This document shows, in pieces, positions 15,021 to 21,408 of a stretch of 21,408 nucleotides of DNA (positions are counted from its first letter, which is position 1; the number at the start of each line of letters is the position of its first letter). Source of the stretch: CAVHIG01 sp963636105 (GTDB taxonomy: Bacteria > Bacillota > Clostridia > Peptostreptococcales > Anaerovoracaceae); contig CAVHIG010000033.1 of NCBI GenBank assembly GCA_963636105.1, positions 1-21,408 of the forward strand. The letters are read 5' to 3'. The translations under genes and the position numbers were made by a program. The notes under the pieces are model-generated. The model was not told the DNA's origin and did no database searches. It saw only the letters and a program-made list of their open reading frames with translations.

Positions 15021-17054
15021 TCAAATATTCACTTCACTGAAATCCTGCAAAAGCCTCCGTTTTATACAAGCATTTTCCGGCTTTTCAAGGTGCGGATCCT
15101 CAAGCAGGAGCTTCCTCGCCTGCCTGTTTGCCTCCTGCAGCACGACTGTATGCCTGGTCAAATCCGCAAGCTTCAGGCTCGGTATTCCGTGCTGCTTTGT
15201 TCCGAAAAATTCTCCCGGCCCTCTAAGCTCAAGATCCTTCTCCGCAATCACAAAGCCGCTGTCTGTCTCCGCCATTATCTTTGCCCGCTCACGCGCCACC
15301 TTCGAAGAGCCCTCAGTCACAAGTATGCAATAGGATTGATGTTCTCCTCTGCCCACTCTGCCTCTCAGCTGATGAAGCTGCGCAAGTCCGAAGCGCTCGG
15401 CATTTTCAATAAGCATAACAGTAGCATTAGGCACATTTATCCCGACCTCTATCACGACAGTCGACACCAAAATATCAGTTTCTCCGCGATAAAAGCTTTG
15501 CATAATCTCGTCTTTTTCGCTCTTCCCCATCGCGCCATGAAGCAGCGCGACCTTGCAGCCTGAAAAACGCTTAGAAATCTCTGAAAACAAGCTTTCCGCA
15601 GAGCGCGCTTCTATACTCTCAGAATCCTCTATAAGCGGCGCCACAATGTAGCCCTGCCGCCCCTTTACAATCTCACCGCGCAAAAATTCATAAGCCGCCG
15701 CTCGGCCCTTTTCATTTACAGACTTTGTAATTATCTTCTGTCTGCCAGGCGGAAGCTCGTCAATCGCGGAGATATCAAGATCTCCGTAAAGCACAACAGC
15801 AAGCGTCCTCGGTATAGGCGTCGCCGTCATGACAAGCACATCCGGATTTTCACCCTTTGCACTCAAAAGCGCCCTTTGATTTACACCAAAACGATGCTGC
15901 TCATCCGTAATGACAAGTCCGAGCCTCTTAAATTCCACTCCATCCGATATGACCGCATGAGTGCCTACAAGTATATCAATTTCGCCTTTTTTCAAGGCCT
16001 CCAAGGTCTTTTTTCTCTCAGAGAGTCCCATTCCTCCCGACACAAAGCCTATCCTTATCCCAAAGCCTTGAAAATCCTCGCAAAAGCTTTTATAGTGCTG
16101 CCTTGCCAAAATTTCAGTCGGAGCCATCATAGCCCCCTGATAGCCGCTCTTCACAGCCTTATACAGAGCCACCTCCGCAACCGCTGTCTTTCCCGAGCCC
16201 ACATCGCCTTGCACAAGCCTGTTCATTTGCCTGCTATCTTCCATATCTGCCATAATCTCACTTATGACTCTCTCCTGCGCGCCCGTGAGCTTATAGCGGA
16301 AACTGCCCGAGAATTCCGCGATATCCACGTTTCTGTCAAAAGCGATGGCTTTCTTTTTGTCTCCCAATCTGCTTTTTATGGACATAAGACCTGTCTGCAA
16401 AAAGAAAAGCTCCTCGAAAATGAGCCTATATCTTGCTTCCTTGAGTTTTCTCACATCCTCCGGAAAGTGTATATTTTTAAGAGCATAAGCACGGCTGCAT
16501 AGATTCATAGAAGAGATAATTTCCTCTGAAAGGCACTCCTCCATCTCATCTATCGCCGCGCTTGCCATTCTCTGCCATCTTTTCATCTGCAGCTGCCCTA
16601 TACCTGCCGTGAGAGGATAGATCGGGACAATGCTCCCGGCCTCCGCCGTTTCCGCCTCGGAAAACTCCGGATGAAGCATACTGCGCTTGCCATAGCTCAC
16701 CGAAATCTTGCCATAAAAGTCGTAATAGGCCCCTTGCTTGAAATAATTTACAAGGTAACGCGCGTTGAAAAATACGATCTCAAGACTGCCGCTTTCATCT
16801 TCTACCAAAAGGCGCAGACGCTGCTTGCTTCCGTTCATATAGCGCTCTTTGACTATGAGAGCTACGCGCGCACGTATTAGCAGGAGCGTGCCCGTAGGAG
16901 CATTTGCTATTTTTTCAATATTTCGTTTGTCTTGGTATTCTCTGGGATAAAATGTCAGAAAATCGCCGACAGTCTCGATACCAAGCTTTTGCAGCAGCTT
17001 GGCCTTGCTCACACCTATTCCCTTTATAGTGCTTACGCTGTCTGTCGGTTTCAT
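15021..17054 (-). CDS. recG: ATP-dependent DNA helicase RecG
   Basis: Branch-migrating helicase that remodels stalled forks and Holliday junctions. I choose ATG 17054 (677 aa), which has AGGAGAAG upstream, over the frame's first ATG at 17099, which has no ribosome binding site. An N-terminal wedge/OB region comes first (TLLLIRARVALIVKERYM), then Walker A VQGDVGSGKTAVA, DEQH box VITDEQHRFGV, MTATPIPRTLA, and the C-terminal helicase lobe with VIEVGINVPNATVM and QLHQLRGRVGRG. Length is normal. Two copies of the palindromic motif are embedded, near residues 133 (SEAETAEAG) and 245 (GSFRYKL). The gene lies 68 bases after the Asp23/Gls24 gene. Confidence 0.97.
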   Translation of the reverse strand: MKPTDSVSTIKGIGVSKAKLLQKLGIETVGDFLTFYPREYQDKRNIEKIANAPTGTLLLIRARVALIVKERYMNGSKQRLRLLVEDESGSLEIVFFNARYLVNYFKQGAYYDFYGKISVSYGKRSMLHPEFSEAETAEAGSIVPIYPLTAGIGQLQMKRWQRMASAAIDEMEECLSEEIISSMNLCSRAYALKNIHFPEDVRKLKEARYRLIFEELFFLQTGLMSIKSRLGDKKKAIAFDRNVDIAEFSGSFRYKLTGAQERVISEIMADMEDSRQMNRLVQGDVGSGKTAVAEVALYKAVKSGYQGAMMAPTEILARQHYKSFCEDFQGFGIRIGFVSGGMGLSERKKTLEALKKGEIDILVGTHAVISDGVEFKRLGLVITDEQHRFGVNQRALLSAKGENPDVLVMTATPIPRTLAVVLYGDLDISAIDELPPGRQKIITKSVNEKGRAAAYEFLRGEIVKGRQGYIVAPLIEDSESIEARSAESLFSEISKRFSGCKVALLHGAMGKSEKDEIMQSFYRGETDILVSTVVIEVGINVPNATVMLIENAERFGLAQLHQLRGRVGRGEHQSYCILVTEGSSKVARERAKIMAETDSGFVIAEKDLELRGPGEFFGTKQHGIPSLKLADLTRHTVVLQEANRQARKLLLEDPHLEKPENACIKRRLLQDFSEVNI
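16296..16319. repeat. Palindromic repeat copy E, short form in recG
   Basis: GCGGAAACTGC (16296-16306) is followed by TTCCGC (16314-16319), leaving a 6-bp inverted repeat. Its first 14 bases match copy A in trmK. The coded GSFRYKLTGAQ is close to the usual RecG sequence, so this may be a motif tolerated by the coding sequence, not an insertion. Confidence 0.5.
16645..16665. repeat. Palindromic repeat copy F, in recG
   Basis: GCCGTTTCCGC (16645-16655) matches the right arms of copies B and D exactly. It is followed closely by CGGAAAAC, giving a tail-to-tail arrangement like copy C. Copies C and F also code for the same peptide, AETAEAG, in two unrelated proteins. Confidence 0.5.
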
Positions 17055-17122
17055 ATCTAGCCGTCTTCTCCTGTCTATATAAATTTTATGCCGCAGCATC
17101 GAAAAAAGCCGCGCAAAAGAAG

Positions 17123-17515
17123 CTATTCTTTGATTTCTATATCCATCTTCGGCTTGCTTTTTCCAAGACTCATGCCGGCGACTATCACGACTACGCTGCT
17201 GGGCTCTATACCCACAAGACGCCTCAAGCTGTCTGTAATGGACATTATGAGCTCACTTTTTGTGGCGCTGATGCTGGTGCCAAAGCGCAGAAGCACATAA
17301 AGTCTTATAGAAAGGCCTTTTTCATCCATCGTTATTTCTATATTGTCCATGTCATCCGCGCCGCCAAGCTGGTGAAAACGGCTTGGAAGCTTGCCCTTGC
17401 GATTTGTCACTATCACCTTGCCGTCGTATTTTGCGACCTCGGCCAGGATAATTTTTCCTACGATGGACGTTGCGATTCTTATATCTCCATGTTCTGATTT
17501 TTCAATGCTTAGCAT
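17123..17515 (-). CDS. Asp23/Gls24 family protein
   Basis: A 130-residue DUF322 protein. Family members are small, abundant and linked to alkaline or envelope stress in Gram-positive bacteria; several sit at the membrane through partners. The sequence shows GDIRIATSIVGKIILAEVAKYDG, a typical family opening, and the IRLYVLLRFGTSI strand pattern. It starts at ATG 17515 after GTGAGG. It lies between rpmB and recG, as its relative yloU does in many Firmicutes, but the fatty acid kinase/DAK-phosphatase gene usually found next (yloV/fakA) is missing here. It has its own promoter after the rpmB terminator. Confidence 0.88.
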   Translation of the reverse strand: MLSIEKSEHGDIRIATSIVGKIILAEVAKYDGKVIVTNRKGKLPSRFHQLGGADDMDNIEITMDEKGLSIRLYVLLRFGTSISATKSELIMSITDSLRRLVGIEPSSVVVIVAGMSLGKSKPKMDIEIKE

Positions 17516-17542
17516 AGATTTTCCTCACTTTTCCCGTATCAT

Positions 17543-17571
17543 AGTATACCAAAAGAAGCGCCATTCTACAA
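17543..17571 (-). promoter_or_regulatory. Promoter of asp23-like gene and recG
   Basis: TATACT (17548-17543) with TGG before it (extended -10), a 17-bp spacer and TTGTAG (17571-17566). It lies between the rpmB terminator and the Asp23/Gls24 gene. Confidence 0.6.
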
Positions 17572-17605
17572 TAAAAATCTTGTTTTTACCGCCTTGCAGC
17601 GCATG

Positions 17606-17630
17606 AAAAAAAGACCCGCCGAAGCAGGTC
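17606..17630 (-). terminator. Intrinsic terminator after rpmB
   Basis: GACCTGC and GCGGGTC form a 7-bp stem (one G-T pair) with a TTCG tetraloop, 17630-17613, followed by seven T. It sits 18 bases after the rpmB stop. Confidence 0.9.
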
Positions 17631-17648
17631 CCAAGGGTTTTTATTTAT

Positions 17649-17843
17649 TTACTGGGCACGGTTTACCAGTCCGGATCTTAAGCATCTTGTGCAAACATTA
17701 GCCTTTCTTACTGCGCCGTTCTCTTCCTGAACTCTTACAGTCTGAATATTGGCATTCCACTTTCTTCTTGTGTGTCTGTTTGAATGGGATACATTGTTTC
17801 CGGAAACCTGACCTTTACCGCAAATTTCACACTTTCTTGACAT
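17649..17843 (-). CDS. rpmB: 50S ribosomal protein L28
   Basis: Large-subunit ribosomal protein of 64 residues. The sequence CEICGKGQVSGNNVSHSNRHTRRKW and the second pair in VCTRCLRSG are characteristic. Both CxxC pairs are present, so this is the zinc-binding (C+) form rather than the C- paralogue that zinc-starved bacteria express. The start is ATG 17843 after a near-perfect AAGGAGGTG. It is a single-gene unit with its own promoter and terminator. Confidence 0.97.
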   Translation of the reverse strand: MSRKCEICGKGQVSGNNVSHSNRHTRRKWNANIQTVRVQEENGAVRKANVCTRCLRSGLVNRAQ

Positions 17844-17953
17844 CTACCGCACCTCCTTACTATCTTAAGCTTTTCGCGTATTTTCCGTAAAAAAACGCTT
17901 TTTCCGAGAGGGCTCAACTCCTCAAGGATAAAGTCGCTTCAATCACAGCAACT

Positions 17954-17983
17954 ATTTTATCACACCTGCCTATATAAAGGCAA
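17954..17983 (-). promoter_or_regulatory. rpmB promoter
   Basis: TAAAAT (17959-17954) with a preceding TGA (extended -10), an 18-bp spacer and TTGCCT (17983-17978). The untranslated leader is about 105 bases. I see no recognised ribosomal-protein autoregulatory fold in it. Confidence 0.5.
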
Positions 17984-18013
17984 GCTTTTTTTGCCGACTT
18001 TCCCGGATTTTTT

Positions 18014-18538
18014 TTAAAATTTTTCTATAACCCTGCCTGCCTCCCGTGTAGCCGCAAGGTCTATGAAGCGCTGATTCTTGCTTCCACGAAATTCCAGCGT
18101 CAGATCTCTCTGCGCCATTATAAATCTTCCGTCCACCAAATAGTCGAGATTTTCAAGGAGTGCGGAAACTGCAGGGTTTTCCTTTCCAAGCTCAGTCAGC
18201 TCTTCATAGGTATATCCTGAGTATGCTATGAGATTCAGCTTCGGCCTTTTTCTGAGCTCCCTTGCAAGCGCAAGAAAAGCCTCAGGCTGGCAAAACGGCT
18301 CGCCTCCACTGAATGTGACGCCGGAAAGAAGCGGATTCTTATCCACCTCTGTCACAATCCTTTCTATATCACAGTCATAGCCTCCCGAAAAATCATGAGT
18401 CGCCTCATTATGACAGCCCGGGCAGCCATGCGGACAGCCTTGGCAAAAAACGGTAAATCTAATGCCCGGCCCGTCCACTATGGACTCTCTTATTACACCC
18501 GCAAGCCGCAGCATTACGGGCTTTTTATCATCATTCAT
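18014..18538 (-). CDS. nrdG: Anaerobic ribonucleotide reductase activating protein (radical SAM)
   Basis: Radical-SAM activase that makes the glycyl radical on NrdD. The 174-residue protein has the CxxxCxxC cluster motif C35-PHG-C39-PG-C42 and the SAM-binding GVTFSGGEPF. DYLVDGRFI and RGSKNQRFIDL near the end also match the family. Length is normal and the gene looks intact. It starts at ATG 18538 with AAGG eight bases upstream, 27 bases after nrdD. The intact partner makes the missing radical motif of the NrdD here more puzzling. A copy of the 11-mer GCGGAAACTGC lies inside (18162-18172). Confidence 0.95.
   Translation of the reverse strand: MNDDKKPVMLRLAGVIRESIVDGPGIRFTVFCQGCPHGCPGCHNEATHDFSGGYDCDIERIVTEVDKNPLLSGVTFSGGEPFCQPEAFLALARELRKRPKLNLIAYSGYTYEELTELGKENPAVSALLENLDYLVDGRFIMAQRDLTLEFRGSKNQRFIDLAATREAGRVIEKF
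18162..18172. repeat. Palindromic motif copy G (single arm) in nrdG
   Basis: GCGGAAACTGC on the plus strand, followed by GGTTTTCC, which gives only a partial inverted repeat. The coded AVSALLENLDYLVDG looks like normal NrdG, so an insertion is unlikely here. Confidence 0.45.
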
Positions 18539-18565
18539 TTATAGCACCTTCATATCTCAAGCTTC

Positions 18566-20815
18566 TTAGGCTTGGATTCTTCTTATTCTTTCAAAGCCTT
18601 CATTATCATCGAATTCCTTTCTGCCACATTGCGGGCATTCGTTGTCGATGATTCCTGTATAACCGCAGCAAGGATCTCTGTCTACCGGGTGATTTATCGA
18701 GCCATAGCCTATGCCCGCGTCATGCATGCAGCGTACCACGCTTTCGAAGGCATCCAGGTTCTTGAGCGGATCTCCGTCAAGCTCCACATATGAGATGTGA
18801 CCCGCGTTTGTAAGCGCATGATACGGCGCCTCTATCCTGATCTTATCAAATGCGCTTATATTGTAATATACAGGCACATGGAAGGAATTTGTATAATAAT
18901 CCCTGTCAGTAACACCTTCAATAATGCCATACTTTACCTTGTCTATACGCACAAATCTACCCGAAAGTCCTTCCGCAGGAGTAGCCAAAAGGCTGTAATT
19001 CATGCCGGTCTTTTGGCTCGCCTCATCCATTTTCTTTCTCATAAAGCCTATTATTTCAAGACCGAGCGTCTGAGCTTCTTTGGATTCTCCATGATGCTTT
19101 CCCGTGAGGCATTTGAGCGTCTCCGCAAGTCCGATAAAGCCCATAGAAAGGGTTCCGTGTTTTATGACCTCTTCTACAGTATCATCATATCCGAGCTTGT
19201 CGGAATCTATCCAAATGCCCTGCCCCATGAGGAACGGGAAGTTTTTCACCTTCTTTGCGGCCTGGATCTTGAATCTCTCATAGAGCTGATTTATGACCAG
19301 ATCGCACATTCTCTCAAGCTCTTCAAAGAAAAAGTCTATATTTCCGTTTGCCTTGATGGCAAGGCGTGGCAGATTTACAGATGTAAATGAAAGATTTCCT
19401 CTGCCTCCCACTACTTCCCTCGAAGGGTCATAGACATTTCCGATTACCCTTGTACGGCAGCCCATATATGCGACTTCCGTATCGTAATCCCCTTCTTTAT
19501 AATATTGCAAATTATATGGAGCATCGATGAATGAGAAGTTCGGGAAGAGCCTCTTTGCCGATACCCTGCACGCGAGCTTGAAAAGGTCGTAGTTTGGATC
19601 TCCCGGATTATAAGATACTCCTTCCTTTACCTTGAAGATATGAATCGGAAATATCGGAGTCTCGCCATTTCCGAGGCCTGCTTCCTGCGCGAGGAGCACG
19701 CTTTCTATGACCAGTCTGCCCTCAGGAGATGTATCCGTACCATAATTTATGGAAGAAAACGGAATCTGCGCTCCCGCTCTTGAATGCATAGTATTGAGAT
19801 TATGGATAAAGGCCTCCATCGCCTGATAAGTCGAACGTCTTATCTCCTTATCAGCATACTTTCTCGCCCTTCTCTGCACTTTTTCTGCTTCTTCTCTGCT
19901 TACATATTTTTCAAGCTCTTCAAGCTCATATGCGGCATAGTCGTTATCCCATGCCATGCAAGGAGCCACACCGTGCTCTTCTTCTATTTTCTTTTCTATG
20001 CTTTTGCAAAGCTCCACAGCATCATCCAGGTCACAATCAAAGTCGAGCATCTTGCCAAGGTTTGTCCAGTAAAGCTTTTTGTATGTCTTTTTTACACCGG
20101 GAGCCATGGAGTAGTCAAAATTCGGCACGGACTGTCCGCCGTGCTGGTCATTTTGGTTTGACTGTATAGCTATAGCTGCAAGCGCTGTATAGCTCTGTAT
20201 GTCATTTGGCTCTCTGAGATGTCCATGCCCTGTGGAAAAACCACCCTTCAGAAGCTTCACAAGGTCTATCTGACAGCAGGTCATGGTCAAAGTCAGAAAA
20301 TCAAGATCATGTATATGTATATCTCCCTCTCTATGTGCCTTTGCATGCTCAGGCTTGAGTACAAACATTTCATTGAATTGCTTTGCACCCTCAGAACCAT
20401 ACTTCAGCATTGTGCCCATGGCTGTATCGCCATCTATATTTGCGTTTTCACGCTTTACATCATTATCCTTTGCGTCTTTGAATGTGAGATCCTCATAAAT
20501 CTTCATGAGCCGCGTGTTCATCTCACGCACACGGGTACGCTCTGCGCGATAGAGTATAAATTCCTTTGCTGTCCTCGCATGACCGTTTTCGATCAAAACC
20601 TTTTCAACAGCGTCCTGAATCTGTTCTACAGTAGGAGTATCGGTATGAGCCACCTCTAAAAGATAAGCTTCTACCTGTCTTGCCAGAAATCTCGCCGTAT
20701 CCTTGTCATGTCCTCCGAGCTGTTTTGCGGCTTTGAAAATAGCGTCTACAATTTTGTCAATATTGTATGGCACCTGTCTGCCGTCTCTTTTAATTATCGT
20801 CTTGATTTCTGTCAT
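18566..20815 (-). CDS. nrdD: Anaerobic (class III) ribonucleoside-triphosphate reductase, C-terminal radical motif missing
   Basis: Reduces NTPs to dNTPs without oxygen. I choose ATG 20815, seven bases after AGGAGG (749 aa). An ATP-cone (about residues 3-95) gives allosteric control. The catalytic barrel keeps the active-site cysteine regions TMTCCQIDL and YMGCRTRV. The C-terminus has DPCCGY and C727-PQ-C730, a zinc-ribbon-like pair. The protein then ends NEGFERIRRIQA. In the relatives I know, FERIRRI is followed by TGYLVG, which holds the radical glycine, plus about 20 residues. None of the three frames restores this before nrdG. It may be a real truncation, a split enzyme served by another glycyl-radical polypeptide, or a sequence or assembly error. 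Confidence 0.93.
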   Translation of the reverse strand: MTEIKTIIKRDGRQVPYNIDKIVDAIFKAAKQLGGHDKDTARFLARQVEAYLLEVAHTDTPTVEQIQDAVEKVLIENGHARTAKEFILYRAERTRVREMNTRLMKIYEDLTFKDAKDNDVKRENANIDGDTAMGTMLKYGSEGAKQFNEMFVLKPEHAKAHREGDIHIHDLDFLTLTMTCCQIDLVKLLKGGFSTGHGHLREPNDIQSYTALAAIAIQSNQNDQHGGQSVPNFDYSMAPGVKKTYKKLYWTNLGKMLDFDCDLDDAVELCKSIEKKIEEEHGVAPCMAWDNDYAAYELEELEKYVSREEAEKVQRRARKYADKEIRRSTYQAMEAFIHNLNTMHSRAGAQIPFSSINYGTDTSPEGRLVIESVLLAQEAGLGNGETPIFPIHIFKVKEGVSYNPGDPNYDLFKLACRVSAKRLFPNFSFIDAPYNLQYYKEGDYDTEVAYMGCRTRVIGNVYDPSREVVGGRGNLSFTSVNLPRLAIKANGNIDFFFEELERMCDLVINQLYERFKIQAAKKVKNFPFLMGQGIWIDSDKLGYDDTVEEVIKHGTLSMGFIGLAETLKCLTGKHHGESKEAQTLGLEIIGFMRKKMDEASQKTGMNYSLLATPAEGLSGRFVRIDKVKYGIIEGVTDRDYYTNSFHVPVYYNISAFDKIRIEAPYHALTNAGHISYVELDGDPLKNLDAFESVVRCMHDAGIGYGSINHPVDRDPCCGYTGIIDNECPQCGRKEFDDNEGFERIRRIQA

Positions 20816-20902
20816 CTTCTGTCCTCCTAAAATCTGAAAAATCAAACAACGACCCTAAGGTCAGGTTACAAAATTTCAATATATTTGCAATTCTTGATAC
20901 CA

Positions 20903-20918
20903 TTACAAATTGTGGTAT
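20903..20918. promoter_or_regulatory. Possible NrdR box 2
   Basis: TTACAAATTGTGGTAT shares 12 of 16 bases with the site at 20942, about four helical turns away. The ATACCA/TGGTAT inverted repeat brackets it. It is the weaker of the two matches. Confidence 0.35.
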
Positions 20919-20941
20919 TTTGCTGTATAGCAAGCTCTACT

Positions 20942-20957
20942 ATACAAGATATGGTAT
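20942..20957. promoter_or_regulatory. Possible NrdR box 1
   Basis: ATACAAGATATGGTAT fits the general NrdR-box form (acaCwAtATaTwGtgt) at 12 of 16 positions, including the core C and G. NrdR represses ribonucleotide reductase genes according to the dATP/ATP state. The site lies just downstream of the predicted nrdD start of transcription. Confidence 0.45.
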
Positions 20958-20984
20958 AAGAAGCTTTGTCAGCATCGCTTTTCA

Positions 20985-21012
20985 ATTATAGCACACATGA
21001 ATATTTTTTCAA
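20985..21012 (-). promoter_or_regulatory. nrdDG promoter
   Basis: TTGAAA (21012-21007), a 16-bp spacer and a perfect TATAAT (20990-20985) with TGC before it. The leader to the nrdD start would be about 160 bases. Confidence 0.65.
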
Positions 21013-21026
21013 GCACATTCTCATGG

Positions 21027-21140
21027 TATAATATGTAAAATGCTGCTCTCGTCGCAAAAATACAAGCTTTGCAGCATTTCAAATTTTATATATGTATATA
21101 GGCATTAAAAAAAACCGGAAGGAGTGGCTTCCGGTTTTGG
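21027..21140 (+). ncRNA. Candidate plus-strand small RNA
   Basis: TGG-TATAAT (21025-21032) on the plus strand is an extended -10 with only a T-rich -35 region. Initiation near 21039 would give an RNA of about 100 nt. It would open with a 9-bp stem (AAATGCTGC with GCAGCATTT, ending at about 21080) and finish at the bidirectional hairpin 21113-21136, followed by TTTT. No open frame is convincing. This could equally be unused promoter-like sequence. Confidence 0.25.
21107..21138 (-). terminator. Intrinsic terminator after the GNAT gene (bidirectional)
   Basis: AACCGGAAG pairs with CTTCCGGTT (9 bp) around a 6-base loop. On the minus strand it is followed by eight T (complement of A 21114-21107). 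On the plus strand it is followed by TTTT. It sits 14 bases after the acetyltransferase stop. Confidence 0.9.
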
Positions 21141-21151
21141 TTTACATAATT

Positions 21152-21408
21152 TCAGTCATGTAAATATTTGAAATATTCCGTCCTGAGCATGGACATCAAA
21201 TGCAAATCATAATATTTGCCATTCTTTTTGCAGCTGTTGCGCGCAACACCCTCGTACTGAAAGCCGAGCTTTTGATAAAGCGCCGCTGCCTTCTTATTTC
21301 CCGTAAAATGATCTATCGTAACCCGCTCCATATGCAGGCCGGTAAAAGCATAATCCAGCAATAGCCTCATGGACTCCTCGCCGTATCCCCTGCCGCGAAG
21401 CTCAGGCT
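21152..21408 (-). CDS. GNAT-family N-acetyltransferase, 3' part only
   Basis: The visible 84 C-terminal residues begin inside motif A of the GNAT fold, RGRGYGEESMRLLLDYAF, which holds the acetyl-CoA pyrophosphate-binding RxxGxG. They continue with NKKAAALYQKLGFQYEGVAR and YYDLHLMSML, typical of RimJ/RimL-like members. The start lies beyond the right edge; the internal ATG at 21370 is not the start because motif A runs across it. The substrate could be a protein N-terminus, an amino acid or a small molecule. Confidence 0.88.
   Translation of the reverse strand, partial: PELRGRGYGEESMRLLLDYAFTGLHMERVTIDHFTGNKKAAALYQKLGFQYEGVARNSCKKNGKYYDLHLMSMLRTEYFKYLHD

Larger units (their letters stand above)
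20816..21151. other. 336-base intergenic region upstream of nrdD
   Basis: No protein gene is supported. It contains the nrdD ribosome binding site, two NrdR-box-like sites, the nrdD promoter, a possible plus-strand small RNA and the terminator of the acetyltransferase gene. Short inverted repeats are frequent, including GTATAG/CTATAC (20925-20945) and ATACCA/TGGTAT (20897-20918). Confidence 0.7.

Noticed and set aside
15000..15024. TTGACA overlapping the recG stop as a promoter for the CobW operon
   Set aside because: No acceptable -10 occurs 15-19 bases downstream.
17798..17812. GTTTCCGGAAAC palindrome in rpmB, resembling the repeat arms
   Set aside because: It codes for the conserved SGNNV of L28 and lacks the flanking GC and TGC of the repeat core, so coincidence is likely.

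Overview
The window looks like chromosome from an anaerobic member of the Clostridia, probably Lachnospiraceae-like. This rests on clostridial gene neighbourhoods (dgt-dnaG-rpoD-trmK-nif3 and rpmB-asp23-recG), strong AGGAGG ribosome binding sites, a class III anaerobic ribonucleotide reductase, an acyl-CoA dehydratase activase, and a pair of CobW-type GTPases of a kind I associate with Lachnospiraceae. The family assignment is inference. Every protein gene I can support is on the minus strand, so the layout below runs from right to left, in the direction of transcription. I see no phage, transposase, CRISPR array, rRNA or tRNA.

Right end (21408-18014): the 3' part of a GNAT acetyltransferase ends at a strong hairpin terminator. 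A 336-base gap follows, holding the nrdD promoter, two NrdR-box-like sites and a possible small plus-strand RNA. Then come nrdD and nrdG. NrdD stops just where the family's glycyl-radical motif should begin, which is the strangest gene-level feature here. Next are rpmB with its own promoter and terminator, an Asp23/Gls24 gene with its own promoter, and recG.

Middle (14931-8245): two COG0523/CobW GTPases form a probable metal-homeostasis operon. The first has the CxCC motif and a very His-rich tail with a 42-bp tandem repeat. The second lacks CxCC and carries a C-terminal domain resembling YcgQ/TIGR03943. A 395-base gap follows with a palindromic repeat and a terminator whose 5' arm contains the next gene's promoter -10. 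Then come a secreted SLH-anchored phosphodiester glycosidase-like protein, an M16 zinc protease and dUTPase, packed almost without gaps.

Left (8207-1): a DUF47/PiT phosphate uptake pair; dgt, dnaG, rpoD, trmK and nif3 (nucleotide pool, primase, principal sigma factor, tRNA methylation); the RNase P RNA with two good promoters; and the 5' end of an acyl-CoA dehydratase activase, apparently translated by coupling to an 11-codon leader.

Across these genes runs an interspersed palindromic motif with core GCGGAAACTGC / GCMGTTTCCGC. It lies between genes and inside trmK, dnaG, the SLH gene, recG and nrdG. At least two copies form longer inverted-repeat elements with matching ends. This is the best candidate here for something undescribed.
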